Both the position numbers and the translations under genes were made by a program. Of a stretch of 64,000 bases of DNA, positions 9,041-17,336 are shown one piece after another. The notes beneath the pieces are model-generated. The model did not search any database. It was given only the letters and a program-made list of their open reading frames with translations, and was not told the DNA's origin. Within the stretch, counting starts at the first letter, position 1. Each line of letters opens with the position of its first letter. This stretch comes from Pseudomonas lundensis (GTDB lineage: Bacteria; Pseudomonadota; Gammaproteobacteria; Pseudomonadales; Pseudomonadaceae): NCBI RefSeq assembly GCF_001042985.1, contig NZ_JYKY01000010.1, forward strand, positions 91,535 to 155,534. Direction: 5' to 3'.

Positions 9041-10228
9041 TCAGCGCCGTGCGCCTAACGGCAGGTGGAAAGCAAAGACGGTGCCGTGTTCTTCACAGGA
9101 GGACACTTCAATATGGCCGCCGTGCGATTGAGCGATCTGGCTGGCGATGTACAGTCCCAATCCCAGCCCGGCTTGTGGCGTGTCATTGGCGGGGCGTGAG
9201 TAGGGCTGAAACAGCTGTGCCTGGACGTGGGGCGGAATCGGGTTGCCCTGGTTGGTTACTTTCAGAGTGAAGAGGTCATCGTTCACTTGGGCCTGCACTT
9301 CGACCACCCCGTGGGTTGCGCCATGGTTGATGGCATTGGCCAGCAAGTTGGACAGCAATTGCGCCAATCGACCGCTGTCACAATGCAGCCCATCAATGGG
9401 GCCGATGTCTGCCTCAATCTGGCGCTGCGGGTGAACACTTTGGACTTCCGAGATGACATGGGTAAAAACGTCATTGAGGTCGGCAGAGTCATGCAGTGTC
9501 AATGGAATACCGGCCCCCAGGCGCCCTCGGGCAAAGTCCAGTACATCTTCAACCAGCCGTGCGGCACGTCGGCCGCTGGTCAGAATGTGCTGCACCAGAT
9601 GATCGGATGCCGGGTTAGGGTGTTTGCGTAGCAGTCGTTCGGCGGCGGTGGTAATGGCGAACAGCGGGTTACGCAAGTCATGGCCCAGCACGGCAATAAA
9701 CTGCTCGCGCAACTCGGCGGTTTCACGTTCCAGAAGTAGCGCGGTTTCGGTGCGTTGCTGGTGTTCTTCGGCGTCCATTTGCAACGAGATCAGTCGAGCG
9801 AACGACTCCAGCGTGGTCTGGATGGTGCTGCTTTTGAGTGTCGCGGGTTCAGGGTCCAGCGCGCAGATGGTGCCGAAAAATCTGCCGTCGGTACGGAATA
9901 CCGGCACCGTGATGTAGCTTTCGAAACGGTACAACTTAGGGGTGTGATGGTTCTGGTAGTGCGGGTCTGTACTGACGTTATCGATAATGATCGGCTGATG
10001 CGACCCCATGCTTTCAAAACACAAGGTGGTGGCCAAATCCAGTTCGCCGCCGGGTTTTAACCCGAACCCGAGTTTGTCGAGCACGGCACACGCCGTCCAG
10101 CTGGTGGCGGTCACGCGGGCGATGGCCGCGAATCGCATGCCGGTCATTTCACTGATGACTTGCAACATGGCCGGCACTGCACTGATGCGATTGATCGTTG
10201 CGATGTCAGTTTCTACGCCTTGCACCAT
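9041..10228 (-). CDS. GAF-domain sensor histidine kinase
   Basis: A 395-residue cytoplasmic histidine kinase. An N-terminal GAF domain (about residues 10-150) is followed by a coiled linker, a HisKA dimerisation domain with the phospho-acceptor His in VLGHDLRNPLF (about residue 190) and a HATPase domain with N box (NLLANAINHG) and G2-like GLGLGLYIA. No membrane segment or receiver domain is seen, so the signal is likely an internal small molecule bound by GAF. No response regulator lies next to it: it is an orphan kinase. Confidence 0.88.
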   Translation of the reverse strand: MVQGVETDIATINRISAVPAMLQVISEMTGMRFAAIARVTATSWTACAVLDKLGFGLKPGGELDLATTLCFESMGSHQPIIIDNVSTDPHYQNHHTPKLYRFESYITVPVFRTDGRFFGTICALDPEPATLKSSTIQTTLESFARLISLQMDAEEHQQRTETALLLERETAELREQFIAVLGHDLRNPLFAITTAAERLLRKHPNPASDHLVQHILTSGRRAARLVEDVLDFARGRLGAGIPLTLHDSADLNDVFTHVISEVQSVHPQRQIEADIGPIDGLHCDSGRLAQLLSNLLANAINHGATHGVVEVQAQVNDDLFTLKVTNQGNPIPPHVQAQLFQPYSRPANDTPQAGLGLGLYIASQIAQSHGGHIEVSSCEEHGTVFAFHLPLGARR

Positions 10229-10330
10229 GGATCGGGGTCTCGGTTGAACGGGGTAGGGGCAATTTTAGCGAGAACTCGCTTATGCGCTACAACTGAGGCG
10301 ATATTTTATAAAAAGAGTGGACGCCGACAT

Positions 10331-10365
10331 AAAAAAACCGCGCCACTCTAGAAGAGGGCGCGGTT
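10331..10365 (-). terminator. Intrinsic terminator of the PepSY gene
   Basis: AACCGCGCC / GGCGCGGTT form the main stem, extended by CTCT/AGAG around a small bulge. On the minus strand the stem is followed by a run of T, as expected for a terminator just past the PepSY gene. Confidence 0.85.
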
Positions 10366-10383
10366 ATTTATTAAACGCTTAAC

Positions 10384-10689
10384 TCAGGTGTCTTGTTTAT
10401 TCTTCAATACGTCGCCCGTTTTGGCGTCCAGTTCAACATCCCACTTAAGGCCCTGGGCGTCACGCATTTCAACTTCATACACCAACTTGCCGTATGAGTC
10501 ATCAAGTTCGGTATCCAGAATAGTGGCCCCCTTATGTTGGGCCAGCGCCTTTGCATTCAGCGTTTCAAAAGAGGTGATTTCACCCTTCTTGAGCAATTCG
10601 GGAATGTGGTCCGGACGAACATCGGCTTGAGCCAGACCGGCAGTCAGTGTCAGGGCAGCAGTGGCAAACAATACGCTAAGTGCTTTCAT
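10384..10689 (-). CDS. Exported PepSY domain protein
   Basis: A 101-residue protein with a clear signal peptide (MKALSVLFATAALTLTAGLAQA, cut before DVRPD) and one PepSY domain ending in WDVELDAKTGDVL. Small periplasmic PepSY proteins often bind or inhibit peptidases or act near two-component sensors; here no partner gene is adjacent. The ATG at 10689 starts the signal peptide and has an AGGAATTAA ribosome site; the frame before it is not coding-like. Confidence 0.85.
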   Translation of the reverse strand: MKALSVLFATAALTLTAGLAQADVRPDHIPELLKKGEITSFETLNAKALAQHKGATILDTELDDSYGKLVYEVEMRDAQGLKWDVELDAKTGDVLKNKQDT

Positions 10690-10793
10690 GTTTAATTCCT
10701 CTTGGGTGAGCTGTTTAAGTGGGGCCAGATTAAACATCGCAACTTAACTCACCCTTAATTTCTGCCCTGAAACTGAAGAAAGCCTCAAATCGA

Positions 10794-11921
10794 TCAGTAA
10801 CCGTTCTTTTCGAGCAATTGGTTAACCGTTAACGGCGCCGGGCGTTGATAGAACTTCAGCAGCTCGGAGGCGCGGTTGGTAAAGATGCCGTCTACGCCAG
10901 ATTGCATGACATGCTTGAAGTCCGCCGGTTCATCAATGGTGTACACGTGTACCAGCATGCCCTTGTCGTGGGTCGCTGTGTTCATCCAGGGCTGGACCAG
11001 GTCGAAGTAGCTCTGATCGCCACCGGCCGCCAGCGCAGCCGAAGGCCCCGTACCGATGGCCCCGTGGGCTTTGGCAAAGTCCAGCCAGCGTAGGAACTCG
11101 GCTTTATCCTTGGGTTGCTGTTTGGCGTAATAGGCGGCTTTATCTTTCTCGCCAGAGTCGGCAAAACTCACGTCGGAGTTGGGCGCCATGCCACCTTCAC
11201 CGACCCATAACAGCAAGATTTTAGGGGTGTCGGGCATTTCTTTTTGCAGCAGTTCAAGGCTGCTTTTCTCAAAGGTTTGCAGGATGACGCGGCCTTTGCC
11301 CTGACCCACGCCTGGTTCGCCGCTGACCGTGGTGACAGGTTGCAGCCAGCCGCGCTTGCTCAGCGCGTTTTTAAGGTCATGTTCAAGGCCCGGGAACTGC
11401 TTGGGCTCCTTGGTCTCGATGTACAAACCGGGTGTGTGCTGAGGGCTGGCCTCGGCGATGTCGATGATTTCATCCAGGGTCAGGATTTGCAGACCCTTAT
11501 AAGACGGGCGAGCGCGCTCAGGGTAGGCCGCGTTGAACCAGCTGCCCGCATCCAGGGTTTTCAGCTCGGCCATGGTGAAGGCGTTGGCCGGGCTGTCTTT
11601 GCGCTCCGGGAATTTTGTCGCGACGTCGGTGGTGCGCAACAGGCTGTTGTCATGCAAGGCAAACAACACACCGTCTTTACTGCGCTGCAGATCCATTTCC
11701 AGGTAATCGGCACCCAGGTCGCGGGCAACGGTGTACGCCGCTGCCGTGGATTCAGGGGCGTCGAATGATGCGCCGCGATGGGCGATAACGGCCGGCCGCG
11801 GGATGCCCTGAGCCTTGGCCAGTTCCGCTTGAGCCGTGTCAGACGGGCGGGCGGCGTGTGCGCCGCTCATGCCCAGCAACAGGCTGAGGAGCAGGGCGCT
11901 TTTGCCAAAAATATCCGGCAT
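10794..11921 (-). CDS. glpQ: Periplasmic glycerophosphodiester phosphodiesterase
   Basis: A 375-residue secreted GDPD-family enzyme (TIM barrel) that hydrolyses deacylated phospholipids to an alcohol and glycerol-3-phosphate. The signal peptide covers about residues 1-23 (cut after AHA). The catalytic signatures are AHRGASFDAPEST (residues about 46-58), the metal ligands in DYLEMDLQRSKDG, and the catalytic His in LFALHDNSL. The length fits periplasmic GlpQ rather than the shorter cytoplasmic UgpQ. The gene is isolated; no glp or ugp transport gene is adjacent. Confidence 0.9.
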   Translation of the reverse strand: MPDIFGKSALLLSLLLGMSGAHAARPSDTAQAELAKAQGIPRPAVIAHRGASFDAPESTAAAYTVARDLGADYLEMDLQRSKDGVLFALHDNSLLRTTDVATKFPERKDSPANAFTMAELKTLDAGSWFNAAYPERARPSYKGLQILTLDEIIDIAEASPQHTPGLYIETKEPKQFPGLEHDLKNALSKRGWLQPVTTVSGEPGVGQGKGRVILQTFEKSSLELLQKEMPDTPKILLLWVGEGGMAPNSDVSFADSGEKDKAAYYAKQQPKDKAEFLRWLDFAKAHGAIGTGPSAALAAGGDQSYFDLVQPWMNTATHDKGMLVHVYTIDEPADFKHVMQSGVDGIFTNRASELLKFYQRPAPLTVNQLLEKNGY

Positions 11922-12154
11922 GGGGTGAGTTCCTTTCGATCGGTAAAATTAAGGGCGTCTTTTTAACAACTGACAGCCTCGGGGGCTATCGAGAACCCGA
12001 CATAAATGTGCGTGAGGGGCAATTTGCTGCGCTTTTAAGGTGTGATCTGCAGTATTCTGGCGCGCAACAGCGTCCCCGGCAGAGGGAACACACCTTCATC
12101 CTTGCGTGTAAACCATCGTCCTAGAGCCTTTAGCGCTCATTAGTGAGGTTTACC

Positions 12155-12481
12155 ATGCGCATCACGTCTGAACTGATCTGCCAGGCCGCCGATCAACTTA
12201 ACGGCTTCGTTGGTTTCAATCGTAAGACAGGCCAGCACATTGTCCGTTTTAGTGAAGATTCCTTCGGGATGGACGTCGCCGACGACAACATCACCCCCAC
12301 CAGCGAATTTGTCTGGCAAGCCGGGGATGCCGACACCATGACCCTCAAGCGTGAGCTGGTTCAGTTGCTGCTGGATCAAAACATCGATGATCGGCTCAAC
12401 ATCACCGAGCCGTTGCGTGTGTATATGCGCAGGCAAGATATTCCTGAGATCAGTGCCGTACGACGTTGCGTTACCCCCTAG
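12155..12481 (+). CDS. DUF2025 family protein
   Basis: A 108-residue soluble protein of the pseudomonad DUF2025 family (start MRITSELICQAADQLNGFVGFN), of unknown function. No signal peptide or catalytic motif is visible. The ATG at 12155 is preferred over an in-frame GTG 12 bases earlier because GTGAGG lies at the right distance as ribosome site. Its last 4 bases overlap the end of the convergent GGDEF gene. Confidence 0.8.
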   Translation: MRITSELICQAADQLNGFVGFNRKTGQHIVRFSEDSFGMDVADDNITPTSEFVWQAGDADTMTLKRELVQLLLDQNIDDRLNITEPLRVYMRRQDIPEISAVRRCVTP

Positions 12482-13539
12482 GCGGGGTCCGGAAACACCT
12501 CGGCCGCAGCCACGCTGATTTTGTTGCGGCCGGTGTTTTTGGCGATATACAGCGCTTTGTCGGCTTCGTTGAGCCACAGGGAGGCATCGTTGAAATCGGC
12601 GCGGTATGACGCCAGCCCGATGCTCAAGCTGACCCGCAACGCCGGGTCATTGTCATGCAGGTCGTTGCAGAAAACTTGGCGCAGTCGCTCCATGATGTCT
12701 TGCGCCTGCTCCAGGGTGCGGTCGGGGAGGATGACGCAAAACTCGTCCCCGCCATAACGCCCCGCCAGGTCCTCGGCCCTCAGGTTGTCCTTGAGTTGTT
12801 TGCTGAATTGGCGCAACACGCTGTCGCCGACGATATGTCCGTACGTGTCATTGATGCGCTTGAAATGGTCGATATCAATCAAGGCCAGCGTCGCGCGTGA
12901 GTTATTTTTCCGGCACTGCTCAAAGCTGAGCTGTAAGAGGTCTTTCCACGAACCGTGGTTTAACAGTCCGGTCAGGCTGTCGGTACGGCTGAGGGCACTG
13001 AGGGTGCGTTTGTGTTCGGCCAGTTTGATGGCCAGCCGATAACAGACCATGCCCACCGCAAACGGGTAGAGCGTCAGCATGGGCAAGCAGGCGTAGATCT
13101 GCAGGGGCGTGATGGTCGTGCTGAAGGCCACGCCCAATAACCCCCAAGAAATCAGCACACCGGCCAGTTGGGCCACTGCGCCACGAAGCAGCATTTTTTG
13201 GCCACCCGCTGCGACGTTATTCATGATCATCATCGACAGGATGGTCACCGTGGGTAACGGATTGAACTGCATGCTCGCGGCCCAAAACCCGCCCCACAAC
13301 GAATCGATCAGCATATTGCGGCGCTCGGCCTGAAACGGATACGCCGAGCGTGTCGAGAGCCGCAGGGCCAAGTGTGGCCAGATGAACCCGTTGAATAGCA
13401 ACAAACCCCATAGCCAGGCAGGCGGGTCGAGCGGATAAAGAGTGGCCATTACGCTAAAACAGCCAATGCCTAACCCAATGATGCGTGGCACATAGATGCG
13501 TTTGGCGAATGACAGGCCTTTGCCTCTTTTATTGTCCAT
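12478..13539 (-). CDS. Membrane diguanylate cyclase with MASE2-like sensor
   Basis: A 353-residue protein. The N-terminal half has five or six hydrophobic segments with the RIYVPRIIGLGIGCF start typical of MASE2 sensors (AdrA-type). The C-terminal half is a GGDEF domain with DSLTGLLNHG, DIDHFKRINDTYGH and an intact active-site loop RYGGDEF, so it should make c-di-GMP. No EAL domain is present, and an RxxD inhibitory site is not obvious before GGDEF. The frame runs 41 codons further upstream to 13662; the ATG at 13539 puts the first membrane helix near the N-terminus, but neither start has a strong ribosome site. Confidence 0.88.
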   Translation of the reverse strand: MDNKRGKGLSFAKRIYVPRIIGLGIGCFSVMATLYPLDPPAWLWGLLLFNGFIWPHLALRLSTRSAYPFQAERRNMLIDSLWGGFWAASMQFNPLPTVTILSMMIMNNVAAGGQKMLLRGAVAQLAGVLISWGLLGVAFSTTITPLQIYACLPMLTLYPFAVGMVCYRLAIKLAEHKRTLSALSRTDSLTGLLNHGSWKDLLQLSFEQCRKNNSRATLALIDIDHFKRINDTYGHIVGDSVLRQFSKQLKDNLRAEDLAGRYGGDEFCVILPDRTLEQAQDIMERLRQVFCNDLHDNDPALRVSLSIGLASYRADFNDASLWLNEADKALYIAKNTGRNKISVAAAEVFPDPA

Positions 13540-13956
13540 GGCGTGGTCTACGAAAAAGGGTGGTTCAACGGGTGCTGGATCAGGTATATGCCGCGCGGGC
13601 TTTATGCACTTCAGATCAAGATTGTTCAAGCGTAGCTGCTGAACGTTTCTCAAGGGCATCATTTCAGGGCTGGGTAGCGGAGTGCTAAGGCAGGGGTCAG
13701 AAAAACAGCGATTGACGGTCTTTCGTGCTCAACGCGCACAGGGTGAGCTTTTTCGGTTGATGGGCCTGGTGCGTTGGATAGCTTCCGTGTCTGCCCCTGT
13801 CATCAGACGAGACTGGGTATTCCCATGCCCCCTCTTTGGTGATTCACAACGTCACGCTGGAGCTGGCCTTCCCTGGCCAGTACGCGCGGTTGGATCGGAT
13901 GCCTGCCCACGCCAGGCAGCATGGCTGGCGTGGCGTTGAACCTGTATCGCCCGGTG
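13540..13956. other. 417-bp intergenic stretch with a possible gene remnant
   Basis: No convincing gene. A plus-strand frame opening at a GTG at 13839 and closing at 14003 reads like protein at first (IHNVTLELAFPGQYARLD), then becomes Arg/Gly-rich as it runs into the end of the XRE gene. It lacks a ribosome site, so it may be a decayed fragment or chance. The rest would hold the promoters of the minus-strand GGDEF gene. Confidence 0.3.
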
Positions 13957-14274
13957 TTACTCGATCATGGCGTAATCGCCGCGACCGATCGGGTTCGGGG
14001 TAGTGCCGCGAATGTTCTCGCCTCTGCCGGGAGCGAAACCCGGAAAGAACACCAGTCCTTCAGCCTCAAGGCGGTGAGCTAGGGCCAGCAGGGTGACGTC
14101 GCGAATCGGTTCGCCGGACTCAAAGCGTTTAATGGCCCCTACCGAAACACGGGACGCTTCGCTCAGTCGTTCAAAGCTCCAGCCCAGCATTTCGCGTGCC
14201 TGAGCGCAGTGCAACGGGGTGAATTGGTTGAGTACGATTTGCTCAAGCGTATTGCGCATCGCTGAGTTCGACAT
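13957..14274 (-). CDS. XRE-family transcriptional regulator
   Basis: A 105-residue protein with a central helix-turn-helix (about residues 22-75: AQAREMLGWSFERLSEASRVS, then IKRFESGE). The C-terminal tail (GFAPGRGENIRGTT) is short and without an effector domain. Such single-HTH proteins act as stand-alone repressors or antitoxin-like regulators; no toxin or phage gene is beside it, so its target is unknown. An alternative start at MRNTLEQ, five codons in, is possible. Confidence 0.8.
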   Translation of the reverse strand: MSNSAMRNTLEQIVLNQFTPLHCAQAREMLGWSFERLSEASRVSVGAIKRFESGEPIRDVTLLALAHRLEAEGLVFFPGFAPGRGENIRGTTPNPIGRGDYAMIE

Positions 14275-14473
14275 GGGGATTCTCCGGGGCTGGGTCTATG
14301 CTTGAAAAAGTACTGTGTTTTTATACAGTTGTTTCAAGCGTGGATCAAATCCATTTTTTTGATCTGTTCCCGCCGTGAGATCCCGACCCAACCCCTTGAT
14401 GTGAGCCGATGTGCCCAAGCCGTGATCTGTCGAATATTTCGATTGAATTGGCGACGTTTGCCCGGCCACAAAA

Positions 14474-14499
14474 AAAGGCTGCCCGTGGGGGCAGCCTTT
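14474..14499 (-). terminator. Intrinsic terminator of nrdB
   Basis: AAAGGCTGCCC / GGGCAGCCTTT form an 11-bp stem with a 4-nt loop. On the minus strand a T-run follows. It lies 29 bp past the nrdB stop. Confidence 0.9.
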
Positions 14500-14527
14500 C
14501 AAGGTCAGCGTTTAACCGCGCCGGGCA

Positions 14528-15778
14528 TCAGTCCCAGCTCAGTGCGCCGCCCGTTTGGTACTCGATCACGCGGGTCTCGAAGAAGTTTTTCTCTTTCTTC
14601 AAGTCCATGATTTCGCTCATCCACGGGAACGGGTTGGTCGTGCCCGGATACTCTTCTTTCAAGCCGATTTGCGACAGGCGGCGGTTGGCGATGAACTTGA
14701 GGTAGTCCTCCATCATCGCTGCGTTCATGCCCAACACACCGCGCGGCATGGTGTCACGGGCGTATTCGATTTCCAGCTGCGTGCCTTGCAGGATCATCTG
14801 CGAGGCTTCTTCCTTCATCTCGGCATCCCACAGGTGCGGGTTTTCGATTTTGATCTGGTTGATCACGTCGATGCCGAAGTTCAGGTGCATCGACTCGTCG
14901 CGCAGGATGTACTGGAACTGCTCGGCAACCCCGGTCATCTTGTTGCGGCGGCCCATCGACAGGATCTGGGTGAAGCCGCAGTAGAAGAAGATGCCTTCCA
15001 GCACACAGTAGTAAGCGATCAGGTTGCGCAGCAGTTCCTTGTCGGTTTCTACGGTGCCGGTTTCGAACTTCGGATCAGAGATCGAACGGGTGTACTTCAA
15101 GCCCCACGTGGCCTTTTTGGCGACCGAAGGAATCTCGTGGTACATGTTGAAGATCTCGCCTTCATCCATGGCCAGCGATTCGATGCAGTACTGATAGGCG
15201 TGGGTGTGGATCGCCTCTTCGAACGCCTGGCGCAGGATGTACTGGCGGCATTCCGGGTTGGTGATCAAACGGTACACGGCCAGGACCAGGTTGTTGGCAA
15301 CCAGCGAGTCGGCGGTGGAGAAGAAGCCCAGGTTGCGCATCACGATGCGGCGTTCGTCGTCGGTCAGGCCTTCCGGGTTTTTCCAGAGGGCGATGTCGGC
15401 GGTCATGTTGACTTCTTGCGGCATCCAGTGGTTTGCGCAGCCGTCGAGGTACTTCTGCCAGGCCCAGTCGTACTTGAACGGCACGAGCTGGTTAAGGTCG
15501 GCGCGGCAGTTGATCATCATCTTTTCATCAACGGCTACACGAGCGCTGGCGCCTTCGAGCTCGGCCAGGCCTTCAGCGATATCAAGGTTGTCCAGTGCGG
15601 CCTTGGCACGCTTGATGGCCTCGGAGTCACTGGCCGTGACAGCGCGAGCCTCAAGTGCCGCAACGCCGCCAGCGGTGTCCAGGCGGTCCATGTTGGCTTC
15701 GGTTGCGTGACCGGCATTGGCGCCTTTGACGGCGACTTCGCCTTCATCTTCTTTATCGAATTCGTCCCAGCTCAGCAT
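14528..15778 (-). CDS. nrdB: Ribonucleoside-diphosphate reductase, beta subunit (class Ia)
   Basis: A 416-residue R2 subunit. It houses the di-iron/tyrosyl-radical cofactor that lets the alpha subunit reduce ribonucleotides. The ferritin-like core begins near residue 90; iron ligands are visible in [11 protein letters not shown] and [10 protein letters not shown]. The first 90 residues are an Ala/Glu-rich extension not found in the 376-residue E. coli protein but usual in pseudomonads; it contains two related segments (residues about 35-60 and 62-85). nrdA is not next to it in this window: the region upstream holds 500 bp of non-coding DNA and two small genes. Confidence 0.95.
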   Translation of the reverse strand: MLSWDEFDKEDEGEVAVKGANAGHATEANMDRLDTAGGVAALEARAVTASDSEAIKRAKAALDNLDIAEGLAELEGASARVAVDEKMMINCRADLNQLVPFKYDWAWQKYLDGCANHWMPQEVNMTADIALWKNPEGLTDDERRIVMRNLGFFSTADSLVANNLVLAVYRLITNPECRQYILRQAFEEAIHTHAYQYCIESLAMDEGEIFNMYHEIPSVAKKATWGLKYTRSISDPKFETGTVETDKELLRNLIAYYCVLEGIFFYCGFTQILSMGRRNKMTGVAEQFQYILRDESMHLNFGIDVINQIKIENPHLWDAEMKEEASQMILQGTQLEIEYARDTMPRGVLGMNAAMMEDYLKFIANRRLSQIGLKEEYPGTTNPFPWMSEIMDLKKEKNFFETRVIEYQTGGALSWD

Positions 15779-15997
15779 GACGTGTCGTCTCCTGCGTGAG
15801 GGCCTGACGCCCGTGTGATAACGCTTAATGGTTGAGTTGTCACACGGCCATTGGCCGCTTGGATCTAAGAAATGTTGCTTGCAGCAGCGGTAAGCGCACG
15901 CAAAAACATGAATGTATTCGTAGGGTTGGCCCGCTGTCGCTGAGGGGATGCAGTGGTTTGTGCATCGCAGCCTGGCCTTGGGCCGGAGCAGCGTGGG

Positions 15998-16025
15998 TTT
16001 ATAACCCGGGAAGGGGATATATCAA
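15998..16025 (-). promoter_or_regulatory. Putative sigma-70 promoter of nrdB
   Basis: On the minus strand TTGATA and TATAAA are separated by 16 bp. The -10 is embedded in the GGGTTTATAACCC palindrome and the -35 in GATATATC, either of which could be a regulator site. Confidence 0.45.
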
Positions 16026-16245
16026 GCCCTTTTGACGGCGGGAGTATACGGGTTTTGTACAGGGTATTTCAGCCAGTTTTTTTCCGCGGATGCGACGAAA
16101 TGCCCTGATTTTAGGGTGGACTTGGGCGAGGCCGCGGCTGGGCGAGGGTTTGCCGCAGGCAGATTATTTTTGCGTGGGTCTTGCCGGGGTGTGTGCAGGG
16201 CGAGGTGAGGCCGGGAGGGGGGGGGTTGCCGTTCGGGGGGACTAA

Positions 16246-16263
16246 GCCCGGTCGAAACCGGGC
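16246..16263 (-). terminator. Hairpin after the repeat-protein gene
   Basis: GCCCGGT / ACCGGGC with a 4-nt loop, 19 bp past the stop codon of the repeat protein. No T-run follows on the minus strand, so it is a weak terminator candidate or an mRNA-end stabiliser. Confidence 0.5.
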
Positions 16264-16281
16264 GTTAAGTCACTCGCGGTG

Positions 16282-16539
16282 TCAGCTCAAGCGATGACCC
16301 TGGGTGCGGTCATAGCCATCTTCGGCGAAAGAGGCCGAGCGGGTGTTGTCGTAACCGTCTTCGGCAAAGGAGGCCGAGCGGGTGTTGTCGTAACCATCTT
16401 CGGCAAAAGAGGCCGAACGGGTGTTGTCATAACCGTCTTCAGCATAAGTGGCTGAATGAGTGCGGGTGTAACCGTCTGCTGCAAAGGCAGCACTTGCCAG
16501 TACCGATAGACTAAAAGCCAATATCAGCGAGCGTTTCAT
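16282..16539 (-). CDS. Small exported protein of 13-residue tandem repeats
   Basis: An 85-residue protein: a signal peptide (MKRSLILAFSLSVLASAAFA), then five imperfect copies of a 13-residue unit with consensus AEDGYDNTRSASF, and a short QGHRLS tail. Each unit has an acidic-aromatic EDGYD part and an Arg/Ser part. The mature protein would be about 65 residues, periplasmic or secreted, with no Cys. Exported short-repeat proteins of this style occur in pseudomonads, but I know no function. The start is the ATG at 16539, which begins the signal peptide; the 11 codons before it are not needed. Confidence 0.7.
   Translation of the reverse strand: MKRSLILAFSLSVLASAAFAADGYTRTHSATYAEDGYDNTRSASFAEDGYDNTRSASFAEDGYDNTRSASFAEDGYDRTQGHRLS
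16304..16486 (-). repeat. 39-bp tandem repeat within the exported protein gene
   Basis: Three nearly identical 39-bp units (16331-16369, 16370-16408, 16409-16447) are flanked by one diverged unit (16448-16486) and one partial unit (16304-16330). They encode the 13-residue protein repeats. The high DNA identity of the central copies suggests recent copy-number change. Confidence 0.95.
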
Positions 16540-16654
16540 GTACGAGTGTCCTGAGTGGTGACTGGCGGGCATTAACGCAACACGTATATAACCTTGTGTG
16601 CCGTTAAAGTTGCGCCCTGAATAAATAAGTAGGGGTTTAACTTAAAACAGTAAG

Positions 16655-16918
16655 TTAGCCGTTAGAGCAGCCATTACCCATGACGCGGTACTCCAGGGTG
16701 TGCTGCATACCGTGGGAGTCTTCGTACACCATTTGTGCGGGCACTACTTCGCACACGTTAGGCACTTCAGTCATGGAAATAACTTTGGCAATGTCCAGTT
16801 CGGAAGAGTAGGAGTAGTGTTCAACGGCAGGTTGCTGGCTGGAAACCGGGGTGTTTGATTCATCCGCCATGGCGGTTAAACACACACTGCTGAGGGCCAG
16901 AACTAACAACGCTTTCAT
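16655..16918 (-). CDS. DUF2790 family exported protein
   Basis: An 87-residue protein with a signal peptide (cut after TAMA) and the DUF2790 pattern: YSSELDIAKVISMTEVPNVCEVV, MVYEDSHGMQHTLEYRVMG and a terminal GC. Two Cys residues (in NVCEVV and GNGCSNG) could form a disulfide. The family is common in Pseudomonas, often in several copies, and of unknown role. It has its own leader and is separated from the repeat protein by 115 bp. Confidence 0.85.
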   Translation of the reverse strand: MKALLVLALSSVCLTAMADESNTPVSSQQPAVEHYSYSSELDIAKVISMTEVPNVCEVVPAQMVYEDSHGMQHTLEYRVMGNGCSNG

Positions 16919-17336
16919 TTCAGGGTTACCTGTTTTTGGTCGAGTGGGGTCACGTAGCCCTTATGAGGCCACGTGTGAAACTTGATGAGTTAAGTGCGAC
17001 TGAACGTGCCTTCGTGGGGGCTGTAACTTGCGTTAATCGCGGTGCCTTGGTTGGCGAGAGGAATTTTATGCCTGCGCCGGGCCTGCATATAGAGGGCGTT
17101 TTGATAAAGACTGTTGACAGATTCTGCAACAATCGCCGAAAACAGCAGGGCAAGGCAGTCTGGCGGCGCGGCTTTTGACGGGGAGGTGCGCTGTAAGTGG
17201 CGAGCTTGAGCCTTCTTGATAAATATGACGTTTTTTAAGCAGGTTTCTTACTACCAACGTCGAATGGAACTCACGCGGTGGCCCGGCTACAACAGGGTCA
17301 TAAAACAACAACTACAAAAAAATTGAGGTGTGGAAC
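16919..17336. other. 418-bp intergenic region holding the acs promoter
   Basis: No gene is supported. It separates the divergent DUF2790 gene and acs. The A-rich leader of acs is at 17302-17322. I see no confident -35/-10 or -24/-12 pair; a GG-N10-GC match near 17018-17033 is too weak and too far upstream to call. Confidence 0.5.
17304..17322 (+). promoter_or_regulatory. A-rich CA motif (Hfq/Crc-type) in acs leader
   Basis: AACAACAACTACAAAAAAA lies directly upstream of the TTGAGG ribosome site of acs. It contains overlapping AAN repeats like those bound by Hfq with Crc. Function is inferred. Confidence 0.6.

Larger units (their letters stand above)
15779..16281. other. 503-bp non-coding region upstream of nrdB
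   Basis: No gene is supported. It holds the presumed nrdB promoter (15998-16025), a GGGTTTATAACCC palindrome over its -10 box, G-rich low-complexity sequence around 16190-16240, and the hairpin at 16246. The roughly 220-nt leader implied for nrdB is long enough for further regulation, but I see no named riboswitch. Confidence 0.5.

Noticed and set aside
13682..13939. Plus-strand 85-codon frame upstream of the XRE gene
   Set aside because: Composition is not protein-like, no ribosome site, and it lies in another frame than the more plausible fragment at 13839.
14296..14502. Frames on both strands in the XRE-nrdB gap
   Set aside because: They run through the nrdB terminator hairpin and lack ribosome sites.
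16016..16049. NrdR box pair upstream of nrdB
   Set aside because: GATATATC and GTATAC only partly resemble NrdR boxes and their spacing is not the usual three turns; noted in the nrdB promoter entry but not called.
16304..16486. CRISPR array
   Set aside because: The 39-bp units are contiguous without spacers and keep the reading frame of an exported protein; they are coding tandem repeats.
17018..17033. Sigma-54 promoter for acs
   Set aside because: Only GG-N10-GC matches; the rest of the -24 element is missing and the site is about 300 bp from the gene.
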